The notes below the pieces were generated by a model, which was not told the origin of the DNA, searched no databases, and was given only the letters and a program-made list of their open reading frames with translations. Shown here piece after piece: positions 16,938 through 26,616 of a DNA stretch of 64,000 bases. A program made the translations under genes and the position numbers. Position 1 is the first letter of the stretch, and each line of letters starts with the position of its first letter. The stretch comes from JAPOUP01 sp965199865 (GTDB lineage: Bacteria; Pseudomonadota; Alphaproteobacteria; Rhodobacterales; Rhodobacteraceae): the NCBI GenBank assembly GCA_965199865.1, contig CBDATU010000005.1:62001-126000 (forward strand), read 5' to 3'.

Positions 16938-17873
16938 TCAAAGGCGGGAAATTCGTTCGTTAAGCAGCGTGAAGAACCCGTCGGCATCGAGGTCACCCAC
17001 AAATAACGCATTTGGCCTGCGGTCCGTGACACCCCACCAGTCCGCGACGGTCATTCCGCGGGTCAGGTCGGACTGCACCTCAATCTCTACATTGACGCGA
17101 CGGCCTGCAAACAGATCAGGATTGAGGAGATAGGCAATGACGGTCGGATCGTGCAATGGTGCACCTTCTAAACCATATTTTTCCCTGTCAAATCGCTCGT
17201 AGAAGTCGGTCCATGAGGCAATGGCACACCCCAGCTCGGTGCCCATTGTTCGAAACGCCTCGACACGGGGCCTGGTCACGAGCGCCTTATGTGTGACGTC
17301 CAGCGGCATGATGACAAGGTCGACACCCGCTTCCAGCACGATTTTGGCTGCCTCGGGATCCACAAATATGTTGAATTCGGCGGCGGGAGTTATGTTCCCA
17401 ACCTCAAAATACGCTCCGCCCATCAATACGATCTGGCGGACTCTGTCGACCACATCCGGGGCGCGCTGGAAGGCGGTGGCGATGTTGGTCAGGGGGCCAA
17501 GCGGGCAGAGTGTGATCGAGCCTGCTGGCTGCTGGCGCAATATGTCGATGATGAAGTCGACGGCGTGCCTGTCCTGCAGTGGTATCCGAGGGTCGGGCAG
17601 GTCGATGCCATCCAGCCCGGTTTTCCCATGAACATGCTCTGCGGTTACCAGCCTACGCGTGAGCGGTGCGTCGCAGCCCGCAAAGACCGGAATATCGGTG
17701 CGCCCTGCCAGCTCACAGACGATGCGGGCGTTTTTCTGGGTGAGTGGCAGCGGAACGTTGCCGGCCACTGCCGTGATTCCCATTACTTCAAGTTCAGGCG
17801 AGGCAAGTGCCAGGAGAATTGCGACGGCATCGTCCTGCCCTGGATCCGTATCGATGATTATCTTCCCTGACAT
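16938..17873 (-). CDS. Inosine/uridine-preferring nucleoside hydrolase
   Basis: The 311-residue enzyme hydrolyses ribonucleosides to base plus ribose. The Ca2+-binding N-terminal DTDPGQDDA motif is present directly after the chosen ATG (17873, behind AGGA), with VPVFAG-type strand, GPLTNIA, VLMGGAYFEVGNITPAAEFNIFVDPEAA (the N/E/F nucleoside-binding segment) and the late PLHDPTV with a Ca2+-ligand Asp and preceding region. An upstream in-frame start is possible but would add a Pro/Gly-rich stretch. It lies just downstream of mazG on the same strand, so a shared nucleotide-housekeeping transcript is plausible. Confidence 0.9.
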   Translation of the reverse strand: MSGKIIIDTDPGQDDAVAILLALASPELEVMGITAVAGNVPLPLTQKNARIVCELAGRTDIPVFAGCDAPLTRRLVTAEHVHGKTGLDGIDLPDPRIPLQDRHAVDFIIDILRQQPAGSITLCPLGPLTNIATAFQRAPDVVDRVRQIVLMGGAYFEVGNITPAAEFNIFVDPEAAKIVLEAGVDLVIMPLDVTHKALVTRPRVEAFRTMGTELGCAIASWTDFYERFDREKYGLEGAPLHDPTVIAYLLNPDLFAGRRVNVEIEVQSDLTRGMTVADWWGVTDRRPNALFVGDLDADGFFTLLNERISRL

Positions 17874-17948
17874 ATCAGATCCTGGCCTGCCAGCGGCGCT
17901 TTCCGGTGTATGGGGCTTTGCGGTTTCACTGATACCTCCCATCGTCTC

Positions 17949-18812
17949 TCAACCGCCAGCGCAACTGGATCGATGGCCAGCCCCATCGCCGGATTTAACC
18001 ATGTCCCAAAGCGTGTCCATTTCGGCAAGGTCGCTGTCCCGTGGGCCTTTGCCCATTTCAGCCAGCCGAGCTTCCACCGCTTGGAACCGGCGGGTAAACT
18101 TTCCATTGGCTGACCGTAATGCGGCTTCGGGATCGATGTCCAGATGGCGGGCAAGGTTGACCATTGCGAACAGCAGGTCGCCGAATTCCTCGACAACCTG
18201 CCTAGGGTCTCTGGAGGCTCGGGCTTCCGCAAGTTCTTCCGCTTCCTCCGCAATCTTTAGGACGACCTGACCGGCGTCGGGCCAGTCGAATCCGACCGCT
18301 GCGGCGCGTTTCTGGAGTTTGACCGCCCGCAGCAGCGCGGGCAGCCCCATGGCGACATCATCAAGCGTACCCTTTGCACCCTTCCTCCTGCGTTCCGCCG
18401 CCTTTGCGGCTTCCCAGTTGCCGGCCTGCTCGTCAGCACTCCTGTCCCGGGAGTCGTCGCCAAAGACATGTGGATGCCTGGCCACCATCTTGTCCGATAT
18501 CCTGTCCGCAATGCTGTCAAAATCAAAGAGTCTGGCTTCCTCGCCAATCGTGGCATGGTAAACCGTCTGGAGCAGCAGATCGCCGAGTTCATCCTCAAGT
18601 TCGCCCCAGGCCTCCCGTTCGATGGCATCAGCGACCTCATAGGCTTCCTCAATCGTGTATGGCGCAATGCTCGCGAAGGTCTGCTCAATGTCCCATGGGC
18701 AGCCAGTATCGGGATCGCGAAGCCGTCGCATTATGTATTTGAGACGAGGCAGCCCACCCTGCGGGGAATTTGCCGACACGCCGCGGTCGCTGCCCATTGC
18801 CGCCTCATTCAA
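17949..18812 (-). CDS. mazG: Nucleoside triphosphate pyrophosphohydrolase MazG
   Basis: The 287-residue protein hydrolyses (d)NTPs to monophosphates and pyrophosphate, a house-cleaning role. It has two MazG domains. The first starts RLRDPDTGCPWDIEQT and carries the EEAYE...ELGDLLLQ metal-binding motif. The second has EEAEELAEA...EEFGDLLFAMVNLARH. Linker KGTLDDVAMGLPALLRAVKLQKRAA is the usual one. Length is slightly above E. coli MazG. It precedes the nucleoside hydrolase. Confidence 0.94.
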   Translation of the reverse strand: MNEAAMGSDRGVSANSPQGGLPRLKYIMRRLRDPDTGCPWDIEQTFASIAPYTIEEAYEVADAIEREAWGELEDELGDLLLQTVYHATIGEEARLFDFDSIADRISDKMVARHPHVFGDDSRDRSADEQAGNWEAAKAAERRRKGAKGTLDDVAMGLPALLRAVKLQKRAAAVGFDWPDAGQVVLKIAEEAEELAEARASRDPRQVVEEFGDLLFAMVNLARHLDIDPEAALRSANGKFTRRFQAVEARLAEMGKGPRDSDLAEMDTLWDMVKSGDGAGHRSSCAGG

Positions 18813-18864
18813 ACTATGGAAGGTCTAGGGAGATTATCCGGCAGGCAGGAAAGGGAGTCCAGAG

Positions 18865-20028
18865 ATGCCGATCCTCAATCGCATTGGCGATTATGCCGAA
18901 GAGATGACCGAATGGCGGCACTGGCTGCACCGCAATCCCGAACTGGGATTCGAATGTCGAAAGACAGCGGATTTTGTGGCTGAAAAGCTACGGGAGTTCG
19001 GGGTGGATGAGATCTACGAGGGCATTGCGAAGACAGGCATCGCTGCGGTCATTGTGGGGCAGGGAAACGGGCCAACGACTGGCCTGCGCGCTGACATGGA
19101 CGCGCTACCGATAATGGAGGAGACCGGTGCGGATCATGCAAGCGAAACCCCTGGCGCGATGCATGCCTGCGGTCATGACGGGCACACAACGATGCTCCTC
19201 GGTGCGGCGAAATATCTTTCCGAGACAAGAAACTTTCGGGGACGGGCCTTGCTGCTCTTCCAGCCAGCGGAGGAAGGAGGCGGAGGTGGCGAGGTTATGG
19301 TTCGCGAAGGTGTGCTGGACCGATTTGATGTAAGCCGGGTATTCGCCATTCACAATGCGCCGCTCTATGCAGAGGGCCATTTCTATACAACTCCAGGGCC
19401 GATCATGGCAGCCGCGGATGAGTTTGAGGTGACTGTGACGGGCGTCGGAGGCCACGCAGCATGGCCGCACGAAGCGGTGGATCCCGTTGCAGCCACCATA
19501 GCCATGGTGCAGGCGATCCAGACAGTTGTAAGCCGAAACCACAGACCCCTGGACGATATGGTGATTTCCGTAACCCAGATACATGCTGGGACGGCGAACA
19601 ACATCATTCCGGCCAGCACGAGATTTTCCGGCACGATCCGAACCTTTGACAGGGAAGTGAAGGCTATGGCGTTTCGGCGAATTGGGGAGATCGTGAAGGG
19701 TCATGAAGAGGCTTTTGGCGTGAGTGCGGTTCTGAAATTTGAGGAGGGCTATCCTGCAACCGTAAACGACTCGAATTCAGCGGAATTTGCGGCAGAAGTC
19801 GCGGCTGAGATTGTTGGTATGGAAAAGGTGACCACAGATGTGGGGCGGGAGATGGGAGCGGAGGATTTCAGTTACATGCTCGAGGCGCGTCCCGGTGCAT
19901 ATCTGTTCCTTGGACAGGGGGAGACGGCTTACTGTCATCATCCGGCTTACGATTTCAACGATGACATCTCACCTATCGGCGCATCGTTCTTTGCACGGCT
20001 GGTTGAGCGGACACAACCGGTTGAATGA
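18865..20028 (+). CDS. M20 family amidohydrolase (hippurate hydrolase / N-acyl-amino acid type)
   Basis: The 387-residue protein is an M20D metallohydrolase that cleaves N-acyl or amide bonds of amino acids. Key parts are WLHRNPELGFE at the start, LRADMDALPI, the metal-site MHACGHDGHTTMLLG, the PAEEGGGG with the catalytic Glu and metal Glu, the dimerisation-domain GVGGHAAWPHEAVDP, and GAEDFSYM near the end. It follows mazG divergently and precedes the ureohydrolase by about 30 bases, so the two may form an operon for amide nitrogen release. Substrate is not determined. Confidence 0.9.
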   Translation: MPILNRIGDYAEEMTEWRHWLHRNPELGFECRKTADFVAEKLREFGVDEIYEGIAKTGIAAVIVGQGNGPTTGLRADMDALPIMEETGADHASETPGAMHACGHDGHTTMLLGAAKYLSETRNFRGRALLLFQPAEEGGGGGEVMVREGVLDRFDVSRVFAIHNAPLYAEGHFYTTPGPIMAAADEFEVTVTGVGGHAAWPHEAVDPVAATIAMVQAIQTVVSRNHRPLDDMVISVTQIHAGTANNIIPASTRFSGTIRTFDREVKAMAFRRIGEIVKGHEEAFGVSAVLKFEEGYPATVNDSNSAEFAAEVAAEIVGMEKVTTDVGREMGAEDFSYMLEARPGAYLFLGQGETAYCHHPAYDFNDDISPIGASFFARLVERTQPVE

Positions 20029-20060
20029 ACTGTTCATGAGCCGGGAAAGGAGTCGCTGAC

Positions 20061-21023
20061 ATGGCGCTGGAGGATGCACGGACCCAGGTCGACACCGCGC
20101 TGACGCGCAGGAGCCTCAAGGGCCTTTCGAACGAGAATACATTTGCCGGGATCACCTCATTCCTGCGACGGCGCTACACCAAGGATCTGTCGGATGTGGA
20201 TGTCGCGGTTACCGGAATTCCCTATGACCAGTCGGTGACCAACAGGCCCGGAGCACGGTTTGGTCCTCGTGCCATCCGCGAAGCAAGTTCACTTCAGGCG
20301 CCTGACCCACCCTACGGTTGGGGCTTCGATGCCCTAAGCGAGTTCGCCATTGCCGATTACGGAGACATGGCATTCGACTATGCGGTTCCTGCTGATGTTC
20401 CGGCTGAAATCGAATCGCACATTGGTGGGATTCTTGATCAGGACGCCGGCTGCATCGCTCTTGGTGGCGATCACTCGATTTCACTTCCCTGTCTGCGTGC
20501 TCACGTAGCCCGCCTTGGTGGCCCTGTCGCGCTTGTGCAGTTTGATGCCCATACCGATACGTGGGCGGATGACAGTCCTAGGCGCTTCGATCACGGCACG
20601 ATGTTCCATAAGGCGGTCAAGGAAGGGCTGATCGATGTCGAACGGTCAGTGCAGACAGGGGTTCGCACGGAAAATCCCGACACGCTTGGGATTACGATCA
20701 TTGATGCACAGGAGGTGCATCGCACCGGTCCGCAGGCGGTGGCGGAAAGAATCCTGGGAATTGTCGGTGAGGCGGTGGCCTATCTGTCGTTCGACATTGA
20801 TGTTCTTGATCCCGGCTTCGCACCGGGCACGGGAACGCCGGTCTGGGGCGGGTTGGCGAGTTGGCAGGCGGCTGGAATTCTGCGCGGGCTCGCTGGACTT
20901 CGCATTGCAGGAGGCGACGTGGTGGAGGTGTCGCCTCCCTTCGATCCCACTGGCGCGACCGCAATCGCCGGAGCCCATGCTGCGGTGGAACTTATCTGCC
21001 TCTGGTGCTGGACGCGGCGTTGA
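20061..21023 (+). CDS. Agmatinase-type ureohydrolase (arginase/agmatinase/formiminoglutamase family)
   Basis: The 320-residue protein is a binuclear-Mn hydrolase. Metal ligands are seen in LGGDHSI, FDAHTDTW and SFDIDVLDPGFAPGTGTP; the N-terminal region has the agmatinase-type GIPYDQSVTNRPGARFGPRAIREAS. Agmatinase (agmatine to putrescine plus urea) is the closest reading; guanidinobutyrase or guanidinopropionase relatives have the same motifs. An AGGAG-like site precedes the ATG. It is 30 bases after the M20 gene. Confidence 0.88.
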   Translation: MALEDARTQVDTALTRRSLKGLSNENTFAGITSFLRRRYTKDLSDVDVAVTGIPYDQSVTNRPGARFGPRAIREASSLQAPDPPYGWGFDALSEFAIADYGDMAFDYAVPADVPAEIESHIGGILDQDAGCIALGGDHSISLPCLRAHVARLGGPVALVQFDAHTDTWADDSPRRFDHGTMFHKAVKEGLIDVERSVQTGVRTENPDTLGITIIDAQEVHRTGPQAVAERILGIVGEAVAYLSFDIDVLDPGFAPGTGTPVWGGLASWQAAGILRGLAGLRIAGGDVVEVSPPFDPTGATAIAGAHAAVELICLWCWTRR

Positions 21024-21224
21024 GGGGCAGGGGAGAGCGGTTAATGAAAGGCCCGGGATACGCGAAGGGAAGTCGAGAGTGGCGGCATGACCTTTGCCGG
21101 TTGACTTGGGCTGCCATAGCTACCGGAATTTCCGGGCTCACCTGGGCAACCGGGAGGTGACGGCAGTTCACCTGACCGGTGAAAGGATCTTGACCGTACG
21201 GAAGCCTTTGGGCAATTCAGCCTC

Positions 21225-22274
21225 ATGATACCGTTAGAGAAACTCGCACAAATCACGGAACGGCTCGAATATGTTGAGGCGGCAATGGCCGATGGACGGG
21301 GAGACATCGCTGCGCTTGGCAGGGAATATGCCGAACTGCGCCCGGTCGCCAATGAAATCGCCGAATACCGCCATCTGCTCGACTGCATCGCCGACACTGA
21401 GGCAATGCTTGAGGATCCGGAAATGGCGGCCCTGGCGCGCGAGGAGCTGCCCGCCCTTAAGGAGAGGCTTCCAGCTGTCGAGCAATCCCTTCGCATCGCA
21501 CTTCTGCCCCGGGATGCGGCAGATTCGGGATCGGCGATCCTGGAAATCCGCCCGGGAACCGGTGGCGAGGAAGCCGCGCTCTTTGCGGCCGATCTTCTGC
21601 GCATGTATCAGCGATATGTGGAAGCACGAGGCTGGAGCTTTGAGATGGTCGAAGAGCAGCATACTGAGCTTGGGGGAATCCGTGAAGCCGTCGTAAACAT
21701 CCAGGGACAGGGAGTCTTCGCACGCCTCAAATATGAAAGTGGCGTGCATAGGGTGCAGCGGGTGCCAGCAACGGAATCCGGCGGGCGAATCCACACTTCG
21801 GCGGCAACGGTTGCAGTCCTGCCCGAAGCGCGTGACGTTGATATCAGGATTGAGCCATACGACCTGCGCATCGACACCATGCGCTCAAGTGGAGCTGGTG
21901 GGCAACATGTCAATACGACTGATTCCGCCGTTCGAATCACGCACCTACCCACGGGAATTGTCGTAATCTCTTCGGAGAAGTCCCAGCACCGGAACCGGGA
22001 AACCGCCATGCGGGTGCTACGGGCACGCCTCTATGATATGGAGCGACGGAAAGTGGAAGCCGAACGCTCCGCTGACCGCCGGCTACAGGTAGGCTCCGGC
22101 GACCGCAGCGAACGCATCCGCACCTATAACTTCCCACAGGGCAGATTGAGTGATCATCGTATCAACCTCACGCTCTACCGTCTCGACCAGATCATGCAGG
22201 GCGATCTGGAAGGGATCATTGACGCGCTCGCCGCGGATGATCATGCGACCAGGCTGGCAGAGATGGGAATGTGA
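21225..22274 (+). CDS. prfA: Peptide chain release factor 1
   Basis: The 349-residue protein ends translation at UAA and UAG. The tripeptide anticodon is P181-A182-T183 in VPATESGGRIHTS, which is the RF1 (PxT) form, and the catalytic GGQ lies at 225-227 in SSGAGGQHVNTTDS. Upstream is the helical domain 1. It overlaps prmC by four bases, the usual pairing in which PrmC methylates the GGQ glutamine. Confidence 0.96.
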   Translation: MIPLEKLAQITERLEYVEAAMADGRGDIAALGREYAELRPVANEIAEYRHLLDCIADTEAMLEDPEMAALAREELPALKERLPAVEQSLRIALLPRDAADSGSAILEIRPGTGGEEAALFAADLLRMYQRYVEARGWSFEMVEEQHTELGGIREAVVNIQGQGVFARLKYESGVHRVQRVPATESGGRIHTSAATVAVLPEARDVDIRIEPYDLRIDTMRSSGAGGQHVNTTDSAVRITHLPTGIVVISSEKSQHRNRETAMRVLRARLYDMERRKVEAERSADRRLQVGSGDRSERIRTYNFPQGRLSDHRINLTLYRLDQIMQGDLEGIIDALAADDHATRLAEMGM

Positions 22275-23113
22275 GAGGATCGATTCGGGCCGCGTTGGCA
22301 TCCGCTACGATGCGTCTGGGCGAAGCCGGGATAGTTGCGGGAGCCAGAGACGCGCGTGCGCTAATGGCCGCAGCACTTGGGGTCGGCGCTGAGCGGGTTA
22401 CGCTAATGGCGGAGGAATCCCTGTCGGATACCGCCCGTCTCCGGTTCGAGGCGTTTCTCGGGCAGAGGCTTGCGCGCAAGCCGGTTGGTAGAATCCTTGC
22501 CAGGCGTCTGTTCTGGGAGCGGGAGTTCCTGGTGTCTCCCGATGTCCTTGAGCCCAGGCCGGAAACCGAAATTCTGGTCGCGGCTGCGCTGGAGGAAGGA
22601 CCGTGCAGACGCATTCTTGATCTGGGAACCGGAAGTGGAGTCATTGCGGTAACATTGCTGGCCGAATGGAGTGATGCAGTCGCGGTTGCAACGGACATCT
22701 CAATGAAGGCGCTGGATGTGGCGGGCGTAAACGCAGCTCTTGCAGGGGTAGAACACCGGATTGAGACATTACGGTCCAACTGGTGTGAACTTGTCACCGG
22801 CAGTTTCGATCTGGTCGTGTCGAATCCGCCCTATGTCACTGCCAGTGAGTTCAGCGAGTTGGCACCGGAGGTTCGGCTCCACGATCCGAGGATCGCGCTG
22901 ACAGATGGAGGTGATGGGCTTTCGGCCTATAGATCAATTGTGAAAGGTCTGGGGCGGTGCCTGAAGCCAGGAGGCCGCATCCTGGTCGAAATCGGGCCGA
23001 CTCAGGCAGCTGCCGTGTCACGGATGTTCAGGAATGCGGGTCTTGACGGTATTGTCGTCCTGTCTGATTTCGACGGTCGTGACAGGGTCGTGAAGGGCCA
23101 GCTGGCGGCCTGA
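22271..23113 (+). CDS. prmC: Release factor glutamine N5-methyltransferase PrmC (HemK)
   Basis: The 280-residue enzyme methylates the GGQ glutamine of release factors using SAM. The start is a GTG overlapping the prfA stop (GTGA). Motif I DLGTGSGVIA is at 117-126 and the catalytic NPPY at 185-188 (VVSNPPYVT). The N-terminal helical domain with LEPRPETE precedes the Rossmann domain. Length and context are standard. Confidence 0.95.
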   Translation: MRGSIRAALASATMRLGEAGIVAGARDARALMAAALGVGAERVTLMAEESLSDTARLRFEAFLGQRLARKPVGRILARRLFWEREFLVSPDVLEPRPETEILVAAALEEGPCRRILDLGTGSGVIAVTLLAEWSDAVAVATDISMKALDVAGVNAALAGVEHRIETLRSNWCELVTGSFDLVVSNPPYVTASEFSELAPEVRLHDPRIALTDGGDGLSAYRSIVKGLGRCLKPGGRILVEIGPTQAAAVSRMFRNAGLDGIVVLSDFDGRDRVVKGQLAA

Positions 23114-23167
23114 GATGTGACAAAGTTTCGAATCTTGGCGTTTTTTGAAAAAAATGAAGTTTTTGCC

Positions 23168-23197
23168 TTGTGTTGCCTGTTCGCGCTTCCTTATATT
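23168..23197 (+). promoter_or_regulatory. Probable sigma-70 promoter of the DUF4167 gene
   Basis: TTGTGT (23168-23173) and TATATT (23192-23197) are separated by 18 bases in an AT-rich stretch downstream of prmC. The predicted start is about 135 bases before the DUF4167 ATG. The match is moderate. Confidence 0.5.
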
Positions 23198-23338
23198 GTT
23201 GCCCTAGCGAATGAAGGGAAAATATGCTTCCCAAACGCTCGTATGCCAGGAGTGGAACGACTCTGGGCACTATACCCGCGCAGATAGGCGCAATACCGGG
23301 GTCAGACAAAGCCAACCAAAGGCTGGATAGCAAGCACA

Positions 23339-23899
23339 ATGAGATCGTCCAAGCAACGCTCGCGGTCGAAGCTGAATCGCAACCGTTCTATCGGCAACAT
23401 CGTCAATCGGGTATTTGATAGTTCCGGCCCGGAAGGCAAAGTGCGTGGCACGCCGCAGCAGATCATCGAAAAATACAATCAGCTTGCCCGCGATGCGCAG
23501 TTAAGTGGCGACCGCGTTGCGACGGAGAATTTCCAGCAGCATGCTGAACATTACACACGCATGCTAGCTGTTGCGATGCGGGAGCAGGAGGCTCGACGTG
23601 AAGCCCAGGAAGCTCAGCACCGCGAGCGCCAGATGCAGCGGGCTGCCAAACGGGAGGAGCAGTCGGTGCCTACCAATGGCCAGAAGCAGCCAGAGGCTGC
23701 GCAGGACTCCGCTTCCGACGCACCACCAACACCAGAACCTGAACCCGATAATGGGGTGATTGACATCGCCAAGGATACTGGAGGGCTCGTTGACACGCCG
23801 GAAGGCACGCCAGCTACAGGGTCGCGACGACACAGACCGCGACGGCGACAGGATCATGGTCCAGAAGGCCAGAAGGAGTTGGCAGGCGTGGCGCACTAG
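23339..23899 (+). CDS. DUF4167 domain-containing protein
   Basis: The 186-residue protein begins with a basic stretch (MRSSKQRSRSKLNRNR), then the DUF4167 domain (PF13763) at about 17-85: VNRVFDSSGPEGKVRGTPQQIIEKYNQLARDAQ and NFQQHAEHYTRML. The rest is a low-complexity, charged and Pro-rich tail with a late Arg cluster. The family is largely confined to alphaproteobacteria, where it typically follows prmC as here. Function is not established; the basic N-terminus suggests nucleic-acid or ribosome contact, which is only inference. Confidence 0.88.
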   Translation: MRSSKQRSRSKLNRNRSIGNIVNRVFDSSGPEGKVRGTPQQIIEKYNQLARDAQLSGDRVATENFQQHAEHYTRMLAVAMREQEARREAQEAQHRERQMQRAAKREEQSVPTNGQKQPEAAQDSASDAPPTPEPEPDNGVIDIAKDTGGLVDTPEGTPATGSRRHRPRRRQDHGPEGQKELAGVAH

Positions 23900-24676
23900 C
23901 ACGCCCTGTGGCCACCCGACCTGCCGAAGCGGTGCCGCGCCCTTGTCGAGGAGGTTGTCTGGCCCGCGGCAGCGTGAGGAACGGGATAAGGGAGTGGAAT
24001 CCCGACATAGTGGTAGCCAGCCAGCCCCTGCATGCATGGAACGGGTATCTGAGGGCATTTCCGCGACATCTGTCCTCTCGGGCTGGCCTGACCCAACCTG
24101 TAGGTGGCCCGTCTTCTGCCAACCCGCTTCCGCAGCGGTCGCAAGTTGGACTGGCTTCTCCGTCTGGCCCATCTGTCACCTGTTCACGGATGGTGCGGGC
24201 GGGCATGTGATGTGGTATCCGATTCGCATGCAGGTCATGCTGCAGCCGTCGTTGAAGAGACGCTGGTACGGATCGCGCCGCTCTACGGGTGAGGATTTCC
24301 GTGCTGCGAGGAGACCTCCATGCAGCTTGCATCCATATGCTAATGCTCAGAGCCAGTCGCCGCTGCATTCAGGCCCGTGCACGACGCCCAACCATTATCC
24401 ATCACCCGAAAACCACGGCAATTCATTGGCATCCTCCACATGCCTGGCTATGGATTCGGCCGGATCCATCCAATGACAATAGGGTAGGGCGTGTTCTCCG
24501 TCAGCTATGGCACCGATGCCCGCAATTGAGCTGCGCCTTCTTCTTTGACTGGGCACGGGAGAATGTCCGACTTGGGCCAGACTGAATGAGTTGCAACCGC
24601 TCACCGCATGATTCCGGGACATTTCGCCTATCCGTCCAGCCAGGCCAGATAGGGAAACACCGTCGTGCCAATGCAG
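23900..24676. other. Gene-free stretch between DUF4167 and ksgA
   Basis: About 780 bases with overlapping low-quality open frames on both strands and no recognisable domain, RNA gene or terminator. It may be decayed coding sequence. Confidence 0.5.
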
Positions 24677-25540
24677 CTAGTCCGGCCTCAATGGTGGCGT
24701 TGAGTTGCTGAGACATCGGGCGAGTGCACAGAACTCCCTGATCGATACCTCTTCCGCCCGAAGGGTGGACTGGAGTCCTGCCCGCTCCAACACCGGTCCA
24801 ATATACGGGACGACATCATGCAGCGCATTCCGCAGCATCTTTCTGCGCTGGTTGAATGCCCTGGCTACGATGCGTTCAAGGGTTGGAGGATCAGCCTCGA
24901 ACCGGGGTTTTCCCAGAGCGGCCAGCTGTACGACAGCGGATCGGACCTTTGGCTGTGGTGTGAACGCTTCGGGCGGCAGTACCATGGCAATGCGGGTGTC
25001 ACAGCGCCATTGGGCAAGGACTGACAGTCTGCCATAGGCTTTGTCACCGGGTTGCGCGACGATCCGTTGGGCAACCTCAAACTGGAACATGAGCGTCAGG
25101 CTGCTCCATATGGGTGGCCACGAGGGCGGTAAGAGCCAGTTCAGCAGAAGGCGGGTGCCTATACCGTAAGGCAGATTCGCGACAACATGTATCGGAGGCG
25201 TTAGATGTCCCATCGGATCGACTGTCAGCGCATCTCCGTGAATGATGTCCATCCGTCTGGGGTAGGCCAAAGCGATTTCCTGCAGCGCAGGAATGCATCG
25301 GGCGTCCTTCTCTACCACAAGCACCCGGCGAGCGCCTTCGGCCAGCATGCCTCGTGTGAGTCCTCCAGGGCCTGGTCCAATCTCAAGGACGTCGACATTC
25401 GAGAGGTCGCCTGCAGCACGTGCGATCCGGGTGGTGAGATTCAGGTCCATGATGAAATTCTGGCCGAGCGACTTTTTTGCCCGAAGACCATGTTTCGCCA
25501 AGACCTCGCGTAGCGGTGGAAGGTCGTCAATGACGCTCAA
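24677..25540 (-). CDS. ksgA: 16S rRNA (adenine1518/1519-N6)-dimethyltransferase
   Basis: The 287-residue enzyme dimethylates two adenines in 16S helix 45 late in 30S assembly. I chose the TTG at 25540: read from there the protein starts MSVIDDLPPLREVLAKHGL, matching the usual N-terminus of alphaproteobacterial KsgA, and GGAAAG lies nine bases upstream. The longer frame to 25642 (also a TTG) adds 34 unrelated residues. Motifs are KKSLGQNFIMD, LEIGPGPGGLT and ANLPYGIGT. The C-terminal RNA domain has RKMLRNAL. It follows pdxA by about 100 bases on the same strand. Confidence 0.92.
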   Translation of the reverse strand: MSVIDDLPPLREVLAKHGLRAKKSLGQNFIMDLNLTTRIARAAGDLSNVDVLEIGPGPGGLTRGMLAEGARRVLVVEKDARCIPALQEIALAYPRRMDIIHGDALTVDPMGHLTPPIHVVANLPYGIGTRLLLNWLLPPSWPPIWSSLTLMFQFEVAQRIVAQPGDKAYGRLSVLAQWRCDTRIAMVLPPEAFTPQPKVRSAVVQLAALGKPRFEADPPTLERIVARAFNQRRKMLRNALHDVVPYIGPVLERAGLQSTLRAEEVSIREFCALARCLSNSTPPLRPD

Positions 25541-25638
25541 GCTACAGCGCTTTCCGGGGGGGCCTGAATCGACGTTCCGCGATCCGAGCGCCTTCTTCCT
25601 GATATGGGACTGGATGCGAAATGGGTGGCATTGAGAAT

Positions 25639-26616
25639 TCAATCCACACCCGGCGCTGCTGACAGTCGACTGGCCACGCGTATCGCTTCAATCAGGCTTG
25701 AAGGGCTTGCGATTCCCTGTCCCGCGATGTCAAAGGCCGTTCCGTGGTCTGGAGACGTTCGTACGAAGGGCAGACCAAGAGTCACATTCACCGCATTGTC
25801 AAAACCCAGCGTCTTGACCGGAATCAGCGCTTGATCATGATACATCGCGACCGCCGCGTCATAGCCTGATCGGGCGTGCTCGTGAAACATCGAGTCGGCA
25901 GGCCGGGGGCCGTCGACCGCGATGCCTTCAGCCGCAAGACGAGCGATGACAGGTGCGATGATTCGGATATCCTCGTTGCCCATTGATCCGCCTTCCCCCG
26001 CATGCGGGTTCAGGCCTGACACCGCAATGCGGGGAGCTCTGATGGCGAATTCCCGCCGCAGAGCTTCATGGCAGATGCGGATGGTTTCTTCCAGCAGTTC
26101 GGCGGTTATAGTCGCCGGAACATCGGCAAGCGGGATATGGATGGTCGTTGGCACCACGCGCAGCGTGTCGGAAACCAGCATCATCACGGCGCGCCTGACA
26201 TCGCTGAGATGGGCAAGGTATTCCGTATGACCCGGAAACGGGAATCCGGCACCGTCCTTCAGAGCCTTCTTGCTGACTGGGCAGGTACAGACCGCAGAGG
26301 CATCTCCCGCTATCGCGAGTTCAGCTGCCCGGGCAATGATCTCGACGACACTTGCAGCGTTGGCGGGGTCGGGACAGCCCGGCGTTACGGAACCGGCGAA
26401 TTCGTGCCGGAGGATGGGTAGGGCATCTGACATAACGGAAACCGCTTCCTCAGACTGGCTGATTTCGCGCCAGATGGTTCCTTCGGGAAGCGCCCGCGGG
26501 TCGCCTATCCAGAAAAAGGGGATTTCATCATGCAGCGCGGCCCAGGCGCCTGCCGTTATTTCGGGTCCGACCCCGGCAGGCTCACCGGATGTCAACGCAA
26601 CAGGCGCTAACGTCAT
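25639..26616 (-). CDS. pdxA: 4-hydroxythreonine-4-phosphate dehydrogenase PdxA
   Basis: The 325-residue enzyme oxidises 4-phosphohydroxy-L-threonine in the DXP-dependent pyridoxal phosphate pathway. Seen are TSGEPAGVGPEI at the N-terminus, CPVSKKAL, the metal-site FPGHTEYLA, GLNPHAGEGG, AVAMYHDQALIPVKTLG and FVRTSPDHGTAFDIAG. The start overlaps the surA stop by four bases. The pdxA-ksgA-surA grouping is classical in proteobacteria. Confidence 0.95.
   Translation of the reverse strand: MTLAPVALTSGEPAGVGPEITAGAWAALHDEIPFFWIGDPRALPEGTIWREISQSEEAVSVMSDALPILRHEFAGSVTPGCPDPANAASVVEIIARAAELAIAGDASAVCTCPVSKKALKDGAGFPFPGHTEYLAHLSDVRRAVMMLVSDTLRVVPTTIHIPLADVPATITAELLEETIRICHEALRREFAIRAPRIAVSGLNPHAGEGGSMGNEDIRIIAPVIARLAAEGIAVDGPRPADSMFHEHARSGYDAAVAMYHDQALIPVKTLGFDNAVNVTLGLPFVRTSPDHGTAFDIAGQGIASPSSLIEAIRVASRLSAAPGVD

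Noticed and set aside
23900..24676. Possible structured RNA (RNase P or tmRNA) in the gap before ksgA
   Set aside because: The conserved signatures of both RNAs are absent.
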